Source: Amborella trichopoda
Taxonomy: Eukaryota > Streptophyta > Magnoliopsida > Amborellales > Amborellaceae
Reading direction: 5' to 3'
NCBI RefSeq assembly: GCF_000471905.2
Contig: NW_006494789.1
Location: 6,759,105 to 6,823,104, forward strand
Length of the DNA stretch: 64,000 bases
The notes under the pieces were generated by a model. It was not told the origin of the DNA. It searched no databases and worked only from the letters and a program-made list of their open reading frames with translations. Shown here in pieces: positions 21,122 through 33,730 of this stretch (within the stretch, counting starts at the first letter, position 1; each line of letters starts with the position of its first letter). Both the position numbers and the translations under genes were made by a program.

Positions 21122-21520
21122 GCTCCCTCCCAAACTTTGAACCTCTCCAAAGGGGTGAGAACAACAAAGACAACACCTCAAGTAGGTAAACAGCAGCAGT
21201 CATATAATCGAGTGCCTCCACCTGCAAACCTTAATCAAAGTGAATATTGGATCTCCAATCAGAATACAGTTTATCCCTTTGAAAAGGAATGGGTCCCTAC
21301 ATTTCTCTGATTATTGCTGGAACAGATAATGGTTGAATTACCTGAGAGCAAGTTTCCTAACCAAGTTGGTCTTGATACGCATGTAAAATATTGTGCCTAT
21401 CATCGAAGGGTAAACCACCCCACAGAGGACTGCTATACACTTAAAGACCTTATCGAGCCTTTGATCTAGAAGGTTCATATTAAGCTTGAGGAACTCAAGA
21501 AGGTGTTCGGGGCCACAGAA
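21122..21520 (+). pseudogene. gag block, copy B, downstream part (fossil)
   Basis: This resumes gag on the right of the insertion, with the NRVPPPANLNQSEYWISNQN segment and a FEKEWVPTF word. It continues to the nucleocapsid-like stretch that corresponds to copy A 2,531-2,722. The match to copy A starts at the base after the insertion, which is how the insertion edge was set. It is broken. Confidence 0.65.
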
Positions 21521-23050
21521 ACCTCTCACATAGTGGTCATCGATGAAGGAGACGATGCACATAATCTCCTTTGAGCCTTCTTTGTCATGATACTCCAACT
21601 AGGCCTTATCACACCAAAGCCAGCAACCTAAGGGACTTGCTATGGGAATAGAGAATAAGTGGTGCTCGTACCATTAGATATGGGGACATGATGTGAGCGA
21701 ATGCTCTAGTTTTGATGAGATAATCATGAAGAAGATACAGGAATGCCATGAATATTGTAACCTTCCACAAGGGGACCCCCAAATCACAGCCCCACCTACG
21801 CAAGAGAACTTCTCAACATAAGACCTAGTTAATGATGATTCGAATCCTGCTAAACCCTCGACTTCCCTCCCATGAATAGTCCACAATGGGCGAAGTAGAC
21901 TCAAGTCCTTAAAGTCAGAGGCAGTTCGTCAAGCTAATGTTGTTAACAAGCCTAGAGACACAAACCAAGCACCACTACTGAAAACCAAAAGAAGACAGGC
22001 ACCAAGGGTTGCTCACCGGAAAAACAAGACGGCTCAACCACCAGTCGAGCAGGAATTTCTCAGACCCCTCCCCACACTACCAACTTTACTGGACTTTATC
22101 CCTGGCACGATCCTCCTTCCTACCCCATCCCATCAAGAGGATCTCCCTGAGTCATCTTCTCCTCATATTACATCCAATGAGGGTGACAACGTTAAAAGTA
22201 CTCCCCAATGGTCTAAGCAAAGCAAAGACCTAAAATATCACTTGCACACGTCCAAGCCTGATGATGACGTAAAAAGCTGCCCAGATCAGTTCAATGAGGG
22301 GATTGACCTTAAAAGTCCCCCACCTTCTGACCCCTTCTCCTTCTTTTTCTGCTTCTCATCCTTCTTCCCCAATGTATCCTGTAGGTACAACCTTGAAATG
22401 TCCAGACTTCGAGGCTCTCGATAGAGAATTTGAAGGAATCAACATAAGCAGGATGTAATGGAGGCAGTTGAAAAAGACCCTGGCCTAGGCATCTAGATTC
22501 TTAACAGTTGTTGATGCTCTGGAGGGTCGAGCCAAAGCAGAGCCACCTTCTTCAAAGAAACACAAAAAGTCAAAGCTAAAGAAACCCCAGTGACCCCCTG
22601 AACCAAACATTGAACAGAGGTTGAGAGAACCGAGAGGGCAGAGCTTCTACTCTTAAGAAGCTTGCCATATGGTACAAGTTTATGACGTACCAGCTGGCGC
22701 GGGGCAAACACTGCAGACACCCGTGCAAAGACTGTTTGATTTGTACGAGGATGCTTCTCGCCCCACTATCGCTGAATCTCAATTTCCCTGTAACTTTCAA
22801 GACAAGCTCCTCCAACCTGGTATGCTTTCCACATTTAGGGTTGACCCCTTTGTCCCTCGATTCGACAAAGGTGCAGAAATCATGACCTACCCTGGAGCCC
22901 TCTTGAAAGCAGAGATGTCAGGATCGTCGGTCTTTGCACTTGAGGTTAACGAAAAGACCTCTGAAAACAAAGAGGAAGAGTTGCAAGAGGCCCCAAAAGA
23001 ATGGGAAGAAGGCGGTCAAGCCACAACTGATGAGCTTGAGGAGATAAATC
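21521..23050 (+). other. Gag-pol linker of copy B, protease not identified
   Basis: This corresponds to 2,723-4,240 in copy A. A frame at 22,669-23,136 reads MVQVYDVPAGAGQTLQTPVQ, then a PFVPRFDKGAEIMTYPGALL segment and a Glu-rich stretch, and runs into the ISANMSPKEKE entry of RT. It looks like a genuine pol segment because the words are shared by all three copies. It lacks a protease active-site motif that I can recognise. Confidence 0.5.
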
Positions 23051-24000
23051 TTAGAGACGAAGCCAACCCCAGGCATACTTTCATTTCAGCGAATATGTCT
23101 CCAAAAGAGAAAGAAAATTGCACTAGTTTCTTATGAGCAAACCGAGACATCTTTTCATGGCATTACCATGAGATGCCTAGTTTAGACCCTCAAGTCGTTG
23201 TTCACTGTCTCGACATGGATCCGATTGTGAAACCTGTCAACAGAAATCAAGGAGGCTTAGGCCTGACCTCGAAATGTAGATAGTTGTAGAAGTGACAAAA
23301 CTCAAACAAGCAAGCTTCATTCTTAAAGTCAAGTACCTGAAATGGCTAGCCAATATTGTTCTAGTCAAGAAGAAGAATGGCCAAATCAGGGTTTGCATTG
23401 ACTTCCGTGACTTGAATACTGCTTGTCTTAAGGATGACTTCCCATTACCATTCACCGAGATGCTCATCGATTGTACGGCTCACTATCAAATCTTTTCCTT
23501 CATGGACGGGTACTCTGGGTATAATCAGAAGTGGATGGCGCCCGAAGATGAGGAAGCCACTGCGTTCTTAACTCCAAAAGGGGTCTTTTGTTACACAATG
23601 ATACCTTTTGTATTAAAAAATGCTGGTGCCACATATTAGAGAGTGATGACGACCATCCTCAAAGACATGATGCACAAAGAGGTGGAATGTTATGTAGATG
23701 ACTTGGTGGTAAAATCCGAAGAGAAAGACTCTCCTATGAGAGACCATGAAAAGGTGTTCGAGCGATTACGCCTGCATCTGCTTAAAATGAACCCGCTGAA
23801 GTGCGCTTTTGGCATGCGTACAGGAAAGTTCTTAGGGTTCATTGTTAGACACTGGAAGCTTGATGTTGGGCCACTCAAGATCAAGGCCATCCAAGAAATG
23901 CCATCACCCACTACACTACGAGAACTGTGCTCTCTTCAAGGGTAGCTAGCAAACATCCGCAGGTTCATCTCAAACCTCTCAGGTCGCTATAAACCCTTTA
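23050..24000 (+). pseudogene. Reverse transcriptase block, copy B (fossil)
   Basis: RT words in order are the ISANMSPKEKE entry, VLVKKKNGQIRVCIDFRDLN (about 23,360-23,415), FSFMDGYSGYNQ (about 23,493), FLTPKGVFCYTM, and the catalytic YVDD at 23,691-23,702 followed by LVVKSEEKD. Thumb and connection words such as LKMNPLKCAFGMRTGKFLGF follow. This block would make cDNA from the element RNA. It is the best-kept RT in the window but is still broken. Confidence 0.85.
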
Positions 24001-24430
24001 TGCAACTGTTAATGAAAGATACCTCATTCATTTGGGATGAAGCATGTCATGCCGCTATTGATGACATCAAGAATTATTTACTCAATCCTCCAGTACTCTC
24101 TATACTTAAATTGGGAAGACCTGTCATCCTGTACGTGGCTGCTCTAGACGAGTCACTGGGGCCATGTTTGGCACAGAATAATGACGAAGGAAAAGACACC
24201 GCAATGTACTATCTCAGCCACAGGATGCAAGGGGCTGAGAAGAATTACTCCCCTTTAGAAAATATGTGCTTGGCCCTAACCTTCACAGTACAAAATCTCC
24301 ACCACTACTTGCTCGGTCATGAAGTAAAACTTATATCAAGAGTAGATACTGTAAAGTTTCCCATGACACGCTCATGCCTGTCAGGATGTCTTGCTAAGTG
24401 GGCATTATTGCTAATGGAATTCGACATCAC
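24000..24430 (+). pseudogene. Ordinary RNase H block, copy B (fossil)
   Basis: The 319-codon frame at 24,000-24,959 opens with SFIWDEACHAAIDDIKNYLL, LYVAALDESLGPCLAQNN and AMYYLSHRMQGAEKNY, the RT-linked RNase H-like module of Ty3/gypsy elements. The frame runs on into the second RNase H, so both modules can be read together here. The element as a whole is dead. Confidence 0.8.
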
Positions 24431-24519
24431 ATATGTCTCTCAAAAGGCCATCAAGGGCCAAGATTTGGTCAATTTTCTCTCAGCCCACTCTGTACCAGCT
24501 GAATCTCCTTTATCTAGTG

Positions 24520-24955
24520 ATCTCCCTGACGAAGAAGTATTTTGTGCAGAGCTTTCTCACGTGTGGGAAATGTATTTCGATAGAGCTTTCCAATCGGATC
24601 GAGGAGTCGCTGGAGGTGTATTCTTGACTCCGAAAAGAGGGGTATTGCCACTTTCTTTCTCTCTCACCACGGCCGGTTCCCATAAGGAGGAAGAAAATCA
24701 AGCCCTTATAATTGGATTGGAGATAGCTTTTGATCTAAACTTGGAGCAGTTCAAGATCTATGACAACTCTAAGTTGGTTATTCACCAGCTCAAAGGAATA
24801 TATGACGTGAGGAAAGACACTCTCAAGCCTTATCATGATACCAGAAAATCATATACGGCCCAGTTTGAGGACGTATCCTTGAGTCACATCCCTAGGAGGC
24901 TAAACTCACAGGCCACGCACTTGCAAAGCTCGGGGCTACAATTGAATGATCATCA
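24520..24955 (+). pseudogene. Archaeal-type RNase H (second RNase H), copy B (fossil)
   Basis: Located in the second half of the frame 24,000-24,959, it shows the segments MYFDRAFQSDRG, LIIGLEIAFDLNLEQFKIYD, KLVIHQLKGIYDVRKDTLKP and SHIPRRLNSQA. These are in the same order and spacing as copy A. An RNase HI-like domain in this position is the hallmark of Tat-lineage elements. Confidence 0.75.
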
Positions 24956-25129
24956 TTAAGACCCACGCTTGTCTAGGCGGCAGAATGGAGACACATTGAA
25001 CTAAGAACCGAGGTAGACATGGATGATGAGAGAAATATCTCTCTCCTTATCCATTCGGGGCACTTCTATCAGCTAAAGAAGTAATCAAGACTGAATAAGA
25101 AATGTCACAGAGTCATGGAGGTAAGGTTC

Positions 25130-26441
25130 GAAACCAAAAACCAGAATTCTTCGACCCAATGTGCATCGAAGTTGAGCAGGTAGAAGATTGGAGAGAGCCC
25201 ATCACTAGTTTCCTAAAACATGGCAGGCTGCCGGAAGATCATGCCAAACACAACAGTATACATCGAACGTCTACCAAGTATACCCTCCTTAAAGGAGATG
25301 ATCTCTTCTGACGGTCATTTGACGGTATTCTTCTTAGATGTGTGGACACACAAGAGGCAAATATGTTGTTGGAAGAAGTACACTCAAGCATTTGTGGATT
25401 ACACCAATCTGGTCCCAAGCTTTATGAAAGGATACATAGGTTAGGGTACTATTGCCCTCGATGATTGCTGATTCCTTAAACTATGCTAAGAAGTGCCAAG
25501 TGTGCCAAATCCATTCAAGCCTTGTTCACCGGCCTTTAGAGCCCTTACACCCTACAGTGGCATCATGGCCCTTCTCACAATGGGGTATGGACATTGTAGG
25601 GCCTATTGACCCTCCTTCGGCAATGGGTCATATCTGTATTCTAGCTGCAATAGATTATTTCTCTAAGTGGGCTGAAGTAGTCCCCCTTAAGCAAGTTCCC
25701 AGAACAACAGTGGCTAGCTTCGTGTGACATCACATCATTTATTGGTTCGGAGTGCTTGATCGGATTATATCTGACAACGACCCTCAGTTCAAGAGTCATC
25801 ACATTGATCGCTTGGTTAACCAATTCGACTTCAAATGGAGGTACTCCACTATGTATCACACTCGAGCCAACGGATTAGCTGAGGCTTTCAATAAGACCCT
25901 GTTCAACATTTTACGAAAATCAGTATCAAAGACAAAGAAAAACTGACATGAGAAGCTTCTTGAAGCCTTGTGGGCCTATCGCACTACCACAAGAAATGCC
26001 ACCAATTCCACACCTTATTCCTTAGTCTATGAGGGTGAAGTAGTTTTACCCCTTGAAATCCAAATCCCTTCATTATGTGTCACTGTACATGAAGGACTAA
26101 CCGAAGATGAAAGAGTCAACCTCCAGTATCAAGAATTCGATGCACTCTATGAAAAGAGGTTATAGGCTAAGTAGAACCTCAAACTCAACCAGGGGAGAAT
26201 GAAGAGGGCTTTTGACAAGTCAGTCAAGGTCCGCTCCTTCACCGGTGGGAATCTAGTTCTGGCCATCAAGAGTTCGATTGTTATGCATGGTCGGCATAGA
26301 GGGAAGTTTGAACCCAAGTGGGAAGGTCCCTTTATAGTAAAAAAGGTCTCGCTAAATTGAGCTTACATACTAGCACATCCTGATGGAGAGGAGGCAATGC
26401 TCACTATCAATCGGCGATACCTGAAGGAATACTACCTATGA
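25130..26441 (+). pseudogene. Integrase block, copy B (fossil)
   Basis: Parts are the zinc-binding N-terminal region ending KKCQVCQIHSSLVHRP, and the catalytic core with WPFSQWGMDIVGPIDPP, AAIDYFSKWAEVVPLKQVP, DRIISDNDPQFKSHHIDRL and ANGLAEAFNKTL. Then come YRTTTRNATNSTPYSLVYEG and the C-terminal KFEPKWEGPF-type segment, ending at the pol stop near 26,441. The D-D-E core is easy to follow across the pieces. It is broken. Confidence 0.85.
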
Positions 26442-26640
26442 TACATACTCAAGAAAAAGAGACCCAACACGTAGAAGTAAAAAAAATTAGGAGGATGATA
26501 AAGAAAAATCAAGCCAGAAAGCCCAAGCAACGCTTAACCTTTTTTATTGCATTAAAAGGAGTTACAAGTTACAATTAAAAGCCCATTATTGGGGAAGTTA
26601 CAAGACCCTTGCATCTGAGGATAAGAGGATGATTACAAGC

Positions 26641-26760
26641 CAAAATGCTCTCCTCATGAAGAAGAATCAAAAAAATCAAACAAATTCTCTCCTCATGAAG
26701 AAGAAGAAAAACCATCCAAAGAAATGCTCTCCTCATGAAGAAGAAACAAAACAACCAAAG
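26641..26760 (+). repeat. Short A-rich tandem repeat, about 35-40 bp, copy B
   Basis: The word CTCTCCTCATGAAGAAGAA is repeated three to four times with A-rich spacers. It sits at the same relative place as the 52-55-bp units of copy A. Confidence 0.65.
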
Positions 26761-27129
26761 ATGATGGTTACAGGCGAAAAGAAGAAGCCAACCATTTCCG
26801 AGTCTGCTTCAATTCATCTGACAAGTATATCAAACATATAATGTAGACTTCTCTAGCAAGGAACGGGTTTATGATGGAGAGCATACCTTGTTCACAGTGG
26901 ATGCCTTTCCACAGAACAACATGGACTTCACTGTTGTGCTGGATGACTTGGCTTCCAACGGGCATCATAAGCCAGGCTTTACCACTGGTCACCACCCTTT
27001 GCCTACCAAAGTCAGTGCCATGTGTGAACATGGCCGAGCATGACTCATTACCGTGCATCACAATCCCCACATGCGACTCACTGCAACATGCGAGCAACAC
27101 CGTGTGTGTCATGATGCCCACCATGCACT

Positions 27130-27390
27130 AATAAGCGTCGTCTAAGGTAGTGCCGGATGTGTCCTCTTAAGGCTAGCGTTGGCTATGTTGCTAACTCACA
27201 GCGCCGGCTGATATTTCTGAGGCCAGCGTTTGTTGTGTCTTCTGAAGACTAAGTGTTGGCTGCGCTTTTAACTCTCAGTGCTGACTGCCTTTCTTAAGGA
27301 TCAGCGCCAGTGGTGTCACCACCAGCTATGTTTTTAAAAATCTAGTGCCTGTTGTGTATCTTAAGTCAGCGCCGACCGTGTTCGCCACCG
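27130..27390 (+). repeat. CGGCTGTG-type repeat cluster 1, copy B
   Basis: Words such as CAGCGCCGGCTG (27,199-27,210), AGCGTTGGCTATGTTG and AGCGCCAGTGGTGTC recur about every 30-40 bases. This corresponds to copy A 8,390-8,600. Confidence 0.65.
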
Positions 27391-28149
27391 TGGTTATTCA
27401 CCTCCCGATGACTCTTTGTTTTCCGCGCCTCCTGGATTCCTGAGGCTCCTCGATTTTTTGCCTAGGATGCTTCACCTCCTCGATTATTCCACGATTTCCA
27501 ATGGCAACCGTTTGCCTTCCTGTGACCGTTCGCCTCCAACGACGATCCGTTTTCTCTGTGTCCTTTCCCCATGTGACTGGGAAAACCACTTATGTCCCCC
27601 AAAAAACTACTAAAAAATAACGGGAGGCCCTGAGCTGCCCTCTGTTGCAATTCCCGCCTTTTCTTCCCTTCACCAGAACTTTCAAAATCATGGTCGGAGT
27701 TCCCCTACTTCCTGGTAAACTCCCTCTCTTTCGCTGCAAACTCCTGCAACCTCACAAAAGCATGGCCTTCCTTGCTGGCATTTTCTTTCCCTTAGTCGGG
27801 ACCTCCCCTACTCACCAGCAAAACTTCTAACTTTGCCGGAATCCCCTATGTGTTTGTCGAATCTCTCACCAGAAACCTTCTTCTCACCGTTAAAAGTTTT
27901 ACCTTAAGTTTTTATCCTTCGATGAAACAGTTAAAATGGGGGTTACCCCCTTTATATAGCCGATGCTTTCCTCAAATGCCCCTCACAAACTGGGACTCCC
28001 AGCCACGTCCAAGAAGGCCAAATGTCAATGGGCAAGATCGGGTCGGGTTATGACCCGAGGCCCAAGACACGTTTTACCACCGCTCATGAAATCCCATGCA
28101 ACAGAGACTAGGACTGGTTCGGGCTCGGGTCAAGGCCTGAACACTAACC

Positions 28150-28470
28150 CACACCCAATGCCAGCTATGTTGTCGAAACTACCTAGTGCCGGCTGTGTTT
28201 TCAGTAACCCCAGCATAGGCTGTGTTCTCAATGACTCAGTGCTGGGGGTGCTCAAAAGATTGCATGGCTTTTCCTCAGTGTCGGCTATGTTTTCAACAAC
28301 CCAGCACCGGCTGAGTGTTCAAGAAATAGTGGTTGGTCATTCTCAGCGTCGGTTGCATTTTCAAAGGCTTAGTGTCGGTTGAGTGTTCAAGAAATAGTAT
28401 TAGTCGACCTCAGCGACAGTTGCATTTTCAAAAGACTCAGCACCGTATGTGTTCTAAACAATCGGTTGCC
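28150..28470 (+). repeat. CGGCTGTG-type repeat cluster 2, copy B
   Basis: Words such as TAGTGCCGGCTGTGTTTTC, AGCATAGGCTGTGTTCTC and AGCACCGGCTGAGTGTTC recur. This corresponds to copy A 9,340-9,600. Confidence 0.65.
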
Positions 28471-28879
28471 GTACATCCCATTCTAAGTCGTGCGTGTCTT
28501 ACTACTCTTATCCCCAGTGAAGTTACACCTTGACTGTGACCCATTACCCCCAGAGGAGTGGTACCCAGGTCGTTTAACTCAGGCCATGACTTCTCATCCC
28601 CATTAAGAGTCATACTCGTACTACAGCTCATTATCCCCAGTGGAGTTAAGGTCATTTTAACCACTGCAACCCCCGGTGGGTCTACCTCATACTTAGTTAT
28701 CCCGTCCTCAAGGAGTCGAGTACCATTTTTCACCTATAAGGGACCCACACCTATTCCCATTATCCCCAATGAAGTCGGTCTTCCCATCTAATCCCCTTGT
28801 TGACCTTAACCATTTTATGCTCAGGGAGTCAGATTCTCATCTACGAACTTATTCCCCATGCAGTTTCACCCACATGGCG

Positions 28880-29270
28880 ACCCACACCTTGGTCCGTGAT
28901 GCATGACCCTAAACTGCATAGCTTTGGTCCAAATGCACAACCTTAAACTGCATGGTCTAAAGAATATGACCTTAAACTATAGCGGACGTCTAACTGCATG
29001 ACCCTAAACTGCACGGTCCAAACTATATGACCCTAAACCATAGTACATGTCCTAGCCACATGACGTTAAAAGGCTCAGCACCCTGGTCCAAACTATATGA
29101 CCTTAAACTGTAGCAGAGGAGTAGTTGCATGACCTTAAACTACATGATCCTAGTTACATAACTCTAAATTGCATAACCACGGTCCAAGCTATATGACCTT
29201 AAACCATAGTACACATTTTCGCTGCATGACATTAAACTGTTTTGCAGAGGTCCCGGAGGCAAGATCTTAA
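28880..29270 (+). repeat. ATGACCTTAAACT tandem repeat, copy B
   Basis: Alternating words ATGACCCTAAACTGCA, GGTCCAAACTATATGACC and ATAGTACATGTCC match the array at 9,990-10,400 in copy A. Confidence 0.7.
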
Positions 29271-31179
29271 ACACACCCCCACATACTCGCACACGCCTTT
29301 TACGTGCATTTTCGTGCACATCTTCCCTAACCGACCCGTTTGTGTGCGCGCACCACCTTCATTACCTCCCTAGTGAGTCCATTCATTTCATCATCATTCA
29401 TCATTCCCCCATTGAGTCTAACCTGTGCTCACAAAACGACAAACCATCCCACTACCAATACTCGTCGTCAACTGGTGGGTCACCATGTTTTACCCACCTT
29501 TCGTACATCATCCATCTTTCACAGGTAGCCTCATGCTATCTCCTCAAAGTGAGTCAAACCATCACCATACTTACTCCATGACCTCAATAGACTGTCATCC
29601 ATCTCCATTACGGTCTAGCTGTATGACCTTAAGCTATAGTGCACGTTCTGACCACATGACGTTAAAATGCTTCGCACAGGTCCTGAAGGCATGACCCTAA
29701 ACAAGCCTTCACGAAAAAAGAAAAAATTAATAAAAAATGGGTATGGCGTATACCCAGTCAAGGGAACTTCATGAGTAAAAATGACGAACAGGCATGGTCA
29801 TAAAACCATGAGTAAAAGAGTTCCATAAGAATAAAAACCCAGGCATGGTGAAAACCTAAAAGGATATTGTGAGTAAAAATGAAGAAAAGGGTAGGCATGG
29901 CTAAAAGGTCATGGGTAAAAGAGCTGCAAATAAAAGGAAGTTGGTCAAAACTTTCTCTACGGCTCCGCTTCCTAAGTTCAAGTGAAAATCTGTGAAGGAC
30001 GCTTGGACCAATTACAGGTTGATGCAGCACTCACCTCAATAGGCAGCTTCAACCCACACTCAAGAAGAAATATCCCTGGTGCCATGATACCAGGACTCAA
30101 AAATACGAGCTTCAAGGAAAAGATTCTGACAGCCTGAGTCCATTTATGAAAATGACTTGAAGGACACAAGTGTCATGACCCTGCTCCCTGACCCCTGCCG
30201 GAGGGCAACAGAGCATGGGATAGCCACCGGAGGTCGTGATCGTCACTCAGGTGGGAGTGGCTCAACGCATAAAAACATGAAATCGAGAGCAAACCACGAA
30301 AGAAAGCTAGAATAAATCCATTTATCAACAAATAACAATCCAAAAGGCACAACCATCTCATTCAGTCATTATCAAAAGTCTCTACAATTTCTTCGAGGCG
30401 CTACTGGCCCAAAATACATAAAAGGCAGGATACATCATATTGCTGAAACCACCAAAACATATTGTGAAGGTCTTCAAAAAATGGCTTCTCAAAGCTTCTT
30501 AATCTCGGGCTTCAAACCCCCAAACTGCCACCCACCTTCACTCTACAGTCATGAAAATTAGATGGAATGAGCTAAAAGACCAGTAAGTAGATCTACACCA
30601 TTGCATTCCAACTAGCATGATAGTGATAACATTATGCAAATGGACATATGTACGTATATATACACATGTATCAAATGAAGTCCGTCAACATGCTTTTCAA
30701 CACTCTAACAGTAATGTCATAAAAGCAAATCAGTATATAATGCATAAGTCACAATCACCTCACTTAAAACAGAGAAATAAGGACAACAGATCATAGATAC
30801 AGTTAAAAGTTCATGCAGAAAACTTAAATAAGATAGACAAACACATCTAATTTCTCCTGAAGTATAAGCTACATCGGCCAGGCTAAGCCAATCCTGAACT
30901 TAAGACTCCTACCCTCACTCAGGAGGGTGGACAATGACAAGTGGGTAAATCCACTTCGTAATGCCCTCACTCACGCACACAATCCTCGGTATGCTTTTGG
31001 GTTTCGATAGGCAGTGGCCTTGCAAGACACGACCCTCTTCTTATTCCCTTCTGGCAGGAGAGCGTTACACTACTAATAGGTGACTCAATGCGTAGTGCCT
31101 ACATAGATCTGGGCGGCGCAGCCCTTCCAACTACTCACATCCTGAGTCTCATCCTCTCATGGGGAGTTAGAGGAAGATC

Positions 31180-31720
31180 ATAGCTGGCAGCACCATTATT
31201 CACACGGTAGGTACCCTTCCCAACAGGTAGCTCTGCCAACACCATCATTCACACAGTAGGTACCCTTCCCAATAGGTAGCTGTCTGCATCATCATTCACA
31301 CAATAGGTACCCTTCCCAACAGGCAACTGTCAGCACCATCATTCACACAGTAGGTGCCTATTCATATAACACATAAGCATCGCAGTTGCCGGCACCATCA
31401 TTCACACAGTAGGTACCCTACCCAACAGGCAGCTGCTAGCACCATCATTCACATAGTAGGTGCCCATTCACATATCACATAAATAACATGATACCATCAT
31501 TCACACAGTAGGTATCCATTCACATATCAGATAAATAGCATGATACCATCATTCACATAGTAGGCATCCGATCATATATCACATAAATAGCATGATATCA
31601 TCATTCACACAATAGGTATCCATTCACATATCACATAAATAGCATGACACCACCATCATTCACACAGTAGGTATCCATTCACATATCACATAAATAACAT
31701 GATACCATCACATTATAACA
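31180..31720 (+). repeat. Tandem repeat, about 50-60 bp, about ten units, inside the nested solo LTR
   Basis: The unit core is ACCATCATTCACACAGTAGG. Left units continue with TACCCTTCCCAACAGGTAGC and right units with TATCCATTCACATATCACAT, so two variants are segregated along the array. Confidence 0.85.
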
Positions 31721-33129
31721 ATGTCGGTATCTTATCATGATGGCAGCAATATCACATTTGATAGGGGCATGTCACATTTAAGCAATATCATAACCCATTA
31801 TCATAATAATAATGACATTATTCCAGTTAAGACTTACAGCGTGATTTCTTGCCAACAAGGGCAATGACATGCGTTCACTATTAACCTTTGGACCATTTCA
31901 AATTTTAAGATGGTTCCAAACCCACTTTTGTACAAAACAAACCTATCCTTAAAATGGGAGTGGTTTGAAGACAATTGGACCCCATTTGGCCTCTCAAAGG
32001 TTCAAAGAGGTGTACAGTGGACAACGATGTACCCAGCTTCATATCAATATCACTTTCGAACCATGAGGTAACTTGTGACGGTTTCAAAATAAAAGTTTAA
32101 TCCAAGACATATATCTTTCTAACAAACCAAATTTGAGAGTGTTTGTATTCGGTTTAGTGGTTCAAAGACATCTGCCAAGCAAGGTGATAGTTTTGAATTT
32201 TTATCAACACTGCCCACAGTGATATACCTTCATAAAACGAAGTATAGCTTTCAATCTAAGAAGAATTTCAAAATAGTTTATACACGCAAGTTTTAACCCA
32301 TTCAAAGATATTTCAAATGGCTATGGTTTGACCAAAAATGAACTTCAATTGGTTAGTTAAAATCTGTGACCACATTGGTGTTAGTGAAAATCCAGGAAAA
32401 TAGTCAATAATGATATACCTTCTCATTTTGAAATATAACTTCATTTTTTGTAAATAATTTCAACAATTGGAAGAACAAAAATTTTACTAGACTCGTATAT
32501 CCTCCCAATGGTGGTGGTTTGAGGTCAATCAGACCCTGTTTGGCTGCCCAAAAGTCTCTTTCAAGAACACACATGTTCTTGAAATTTCACAATGGCATAT
32601 AACGTATCTCAAGAACACATTCCATGGCCGTCATTTCATGGCGAGGAACATGATAACAACCATTCACTCACAATGCACACACATAACATGCATTTCTCAC
32701 ATAATCTAAGAGTCATAGATCCAGTCTTACCATCCACTTTCATTATAGAGCAAAACCCCCAAATTTTAGTGAAAGGCATAAGGATTTTCTATATCACAAT
32801 ACACATTCCTTGCTTATTTCACTTGCATAAATTCCCATGCATCCTTACGACTACCATGCAATGGTGATGGATTCACTTACCTGAATAACAATGGTGCCTT
32901 CTCCACTCCTCTTCTCATAACTCTCACCTACCCAATAATGGCTGCCCTTCAACAGTCACTTCTTTGAATCAGGTGTCTTAGAGAGAGAGAGAAATGAGGT
33001 AAGAATGAGTGGCGTGGGTGAGAGAAGAGGCTTAAGTAATCTTATGTTTGGGGTGGTGGTCCAAGTGTCATCAAAAGACTTAAAATCTGGACAAGTGGCA
33101 CTCACATCAACATGCATTCAACAAGTTTC

Positions 33130-33730
33130 ATACTCAACTCATGGATGTCAGAGACACAGTCGGTGCTGGCCCTCTACACAGCTGGCACTACACACAACCC
33201 AGCCGGTGTTGCACACAACTCAATTGACGTTGCTCACAACTCAATCGGCGTTACCCACAAATGAGTCGCCGCTGCCCACAACTCGGTCTGCGCTGCCCAC
33301 AACTCAATCGGCGGTGGTAATTTCTCATCTTCACAGCCGGCGCTGCACACAACCCAGCCAGCACTGCACACAACCAAACCAATGCTAAACAACTCAGTCG
33401 GCGCTGGTATCGACAAAGCCGGCTCTAGTCCTACACAGTTGACGCTGAGCTCTCTACACAACCGACTCTAGTCTTCTCCTTAGCCGGCATAGGGCTCTCT
33501 GCACAGCCGGCGCTGGTCTTCTCCTCAGTCAGTGTTGGGTTCTCTGCACAGCTGGCGCTAGTCTTCTCCTCAGTCGGTGTTGAGTTCTCTGCACAGCCGG
33601 CGCTGGTCTTCTCCTTAGTCGGCGCTGGTCTTCTCCTCAGTCGGTGTTGGGTTCTCTGCACAGCCGGCGCTAGTCTTCTCCTCAATCAGCGTTGGGCTAT
33701 CTGCACAGCCGATGCTGGTCTTCTCCTTAG
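33130..33730 (+). repeat. Tandem repeat near the 3' end of the nested solo LTR
   Basis: The left half has short units of about 25 bases around CACAACTCAATCGGCG. The right half has units of about 45-66 bases around GTCTTCTCCTCAGTCGG and TCTCTGCACAGCCGGCGCTG. The core CAGCCGGCGCTG occurs at 33,334-33,345, 33,504-33,515 and 33,594-33,605. Confidence 0.85.

Larger units (their letters stand above)
16613..26441 (+). mobile_element. Ty3/gypsy Tat-lineage retrotransposon, copy B internal region (fossil)
   Basis: This is the most complete internal region in the window: primer-binding site, leader frame, gag (with a foreign insertion at 19,164-21,121), linker, RT, both RNase H domains and integrase, ending at the pol stop near 26,441. 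Without the insertion it is about 7.9 kb. It shares LTR2 with copy A on the left and continues into LTR3 on the right. Around ten or more breaks make it non-functional. By eye it resembles copy A at roughly 85-90% in pol. Confidence 0.85.
26442..30170 (+). mobile_element. 3' region of copy B, left of the nested solo LTR (noncoding)
   Basis: The blocks are in the same order as copy A: a CTCCTCATGAAGAAGAA repeat (26,641-26,760), two CGGCTGTG-type clusters, a conserved GC-richer stretch ending in AAAATGGGGGTTACCCCC near 27,930, a CCCAGTGGAGTT stretch (28,500-28,880), ATGACCTTAAACT repeats (28,880-29,270) and the CATGAGTAAAAATGA stretch (29,770-29,990). I find no env-like or other coding region. 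It is interrupted at 30,171 by a foreign LTR and resumes at 33,753. Confidence 0.65.

Noticed and set aside
27930-27960. TTTATATAG after AAAATGGGGG as a polypurine tract and LTR start with promoter
   Set aside because: The stretch is conserved in copies A and C and tempting as polypurine tract, but no TG start follows it and the established family promoter lies several kilobases downstream. I left the LTR 5' edge open.
32592-32867. Possible host exon within the nested LTR
   Set aside because: A 91-codon frame without domain, splice context or codon bias, inside a well-bounded solo LTR.
33005-33685. Frames with repeated LHTTQ or SAGCAEN-type words on both strands
   Set aside because: They translate the minisatellite of the nested solo LTR on both strands. 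They are not coding.
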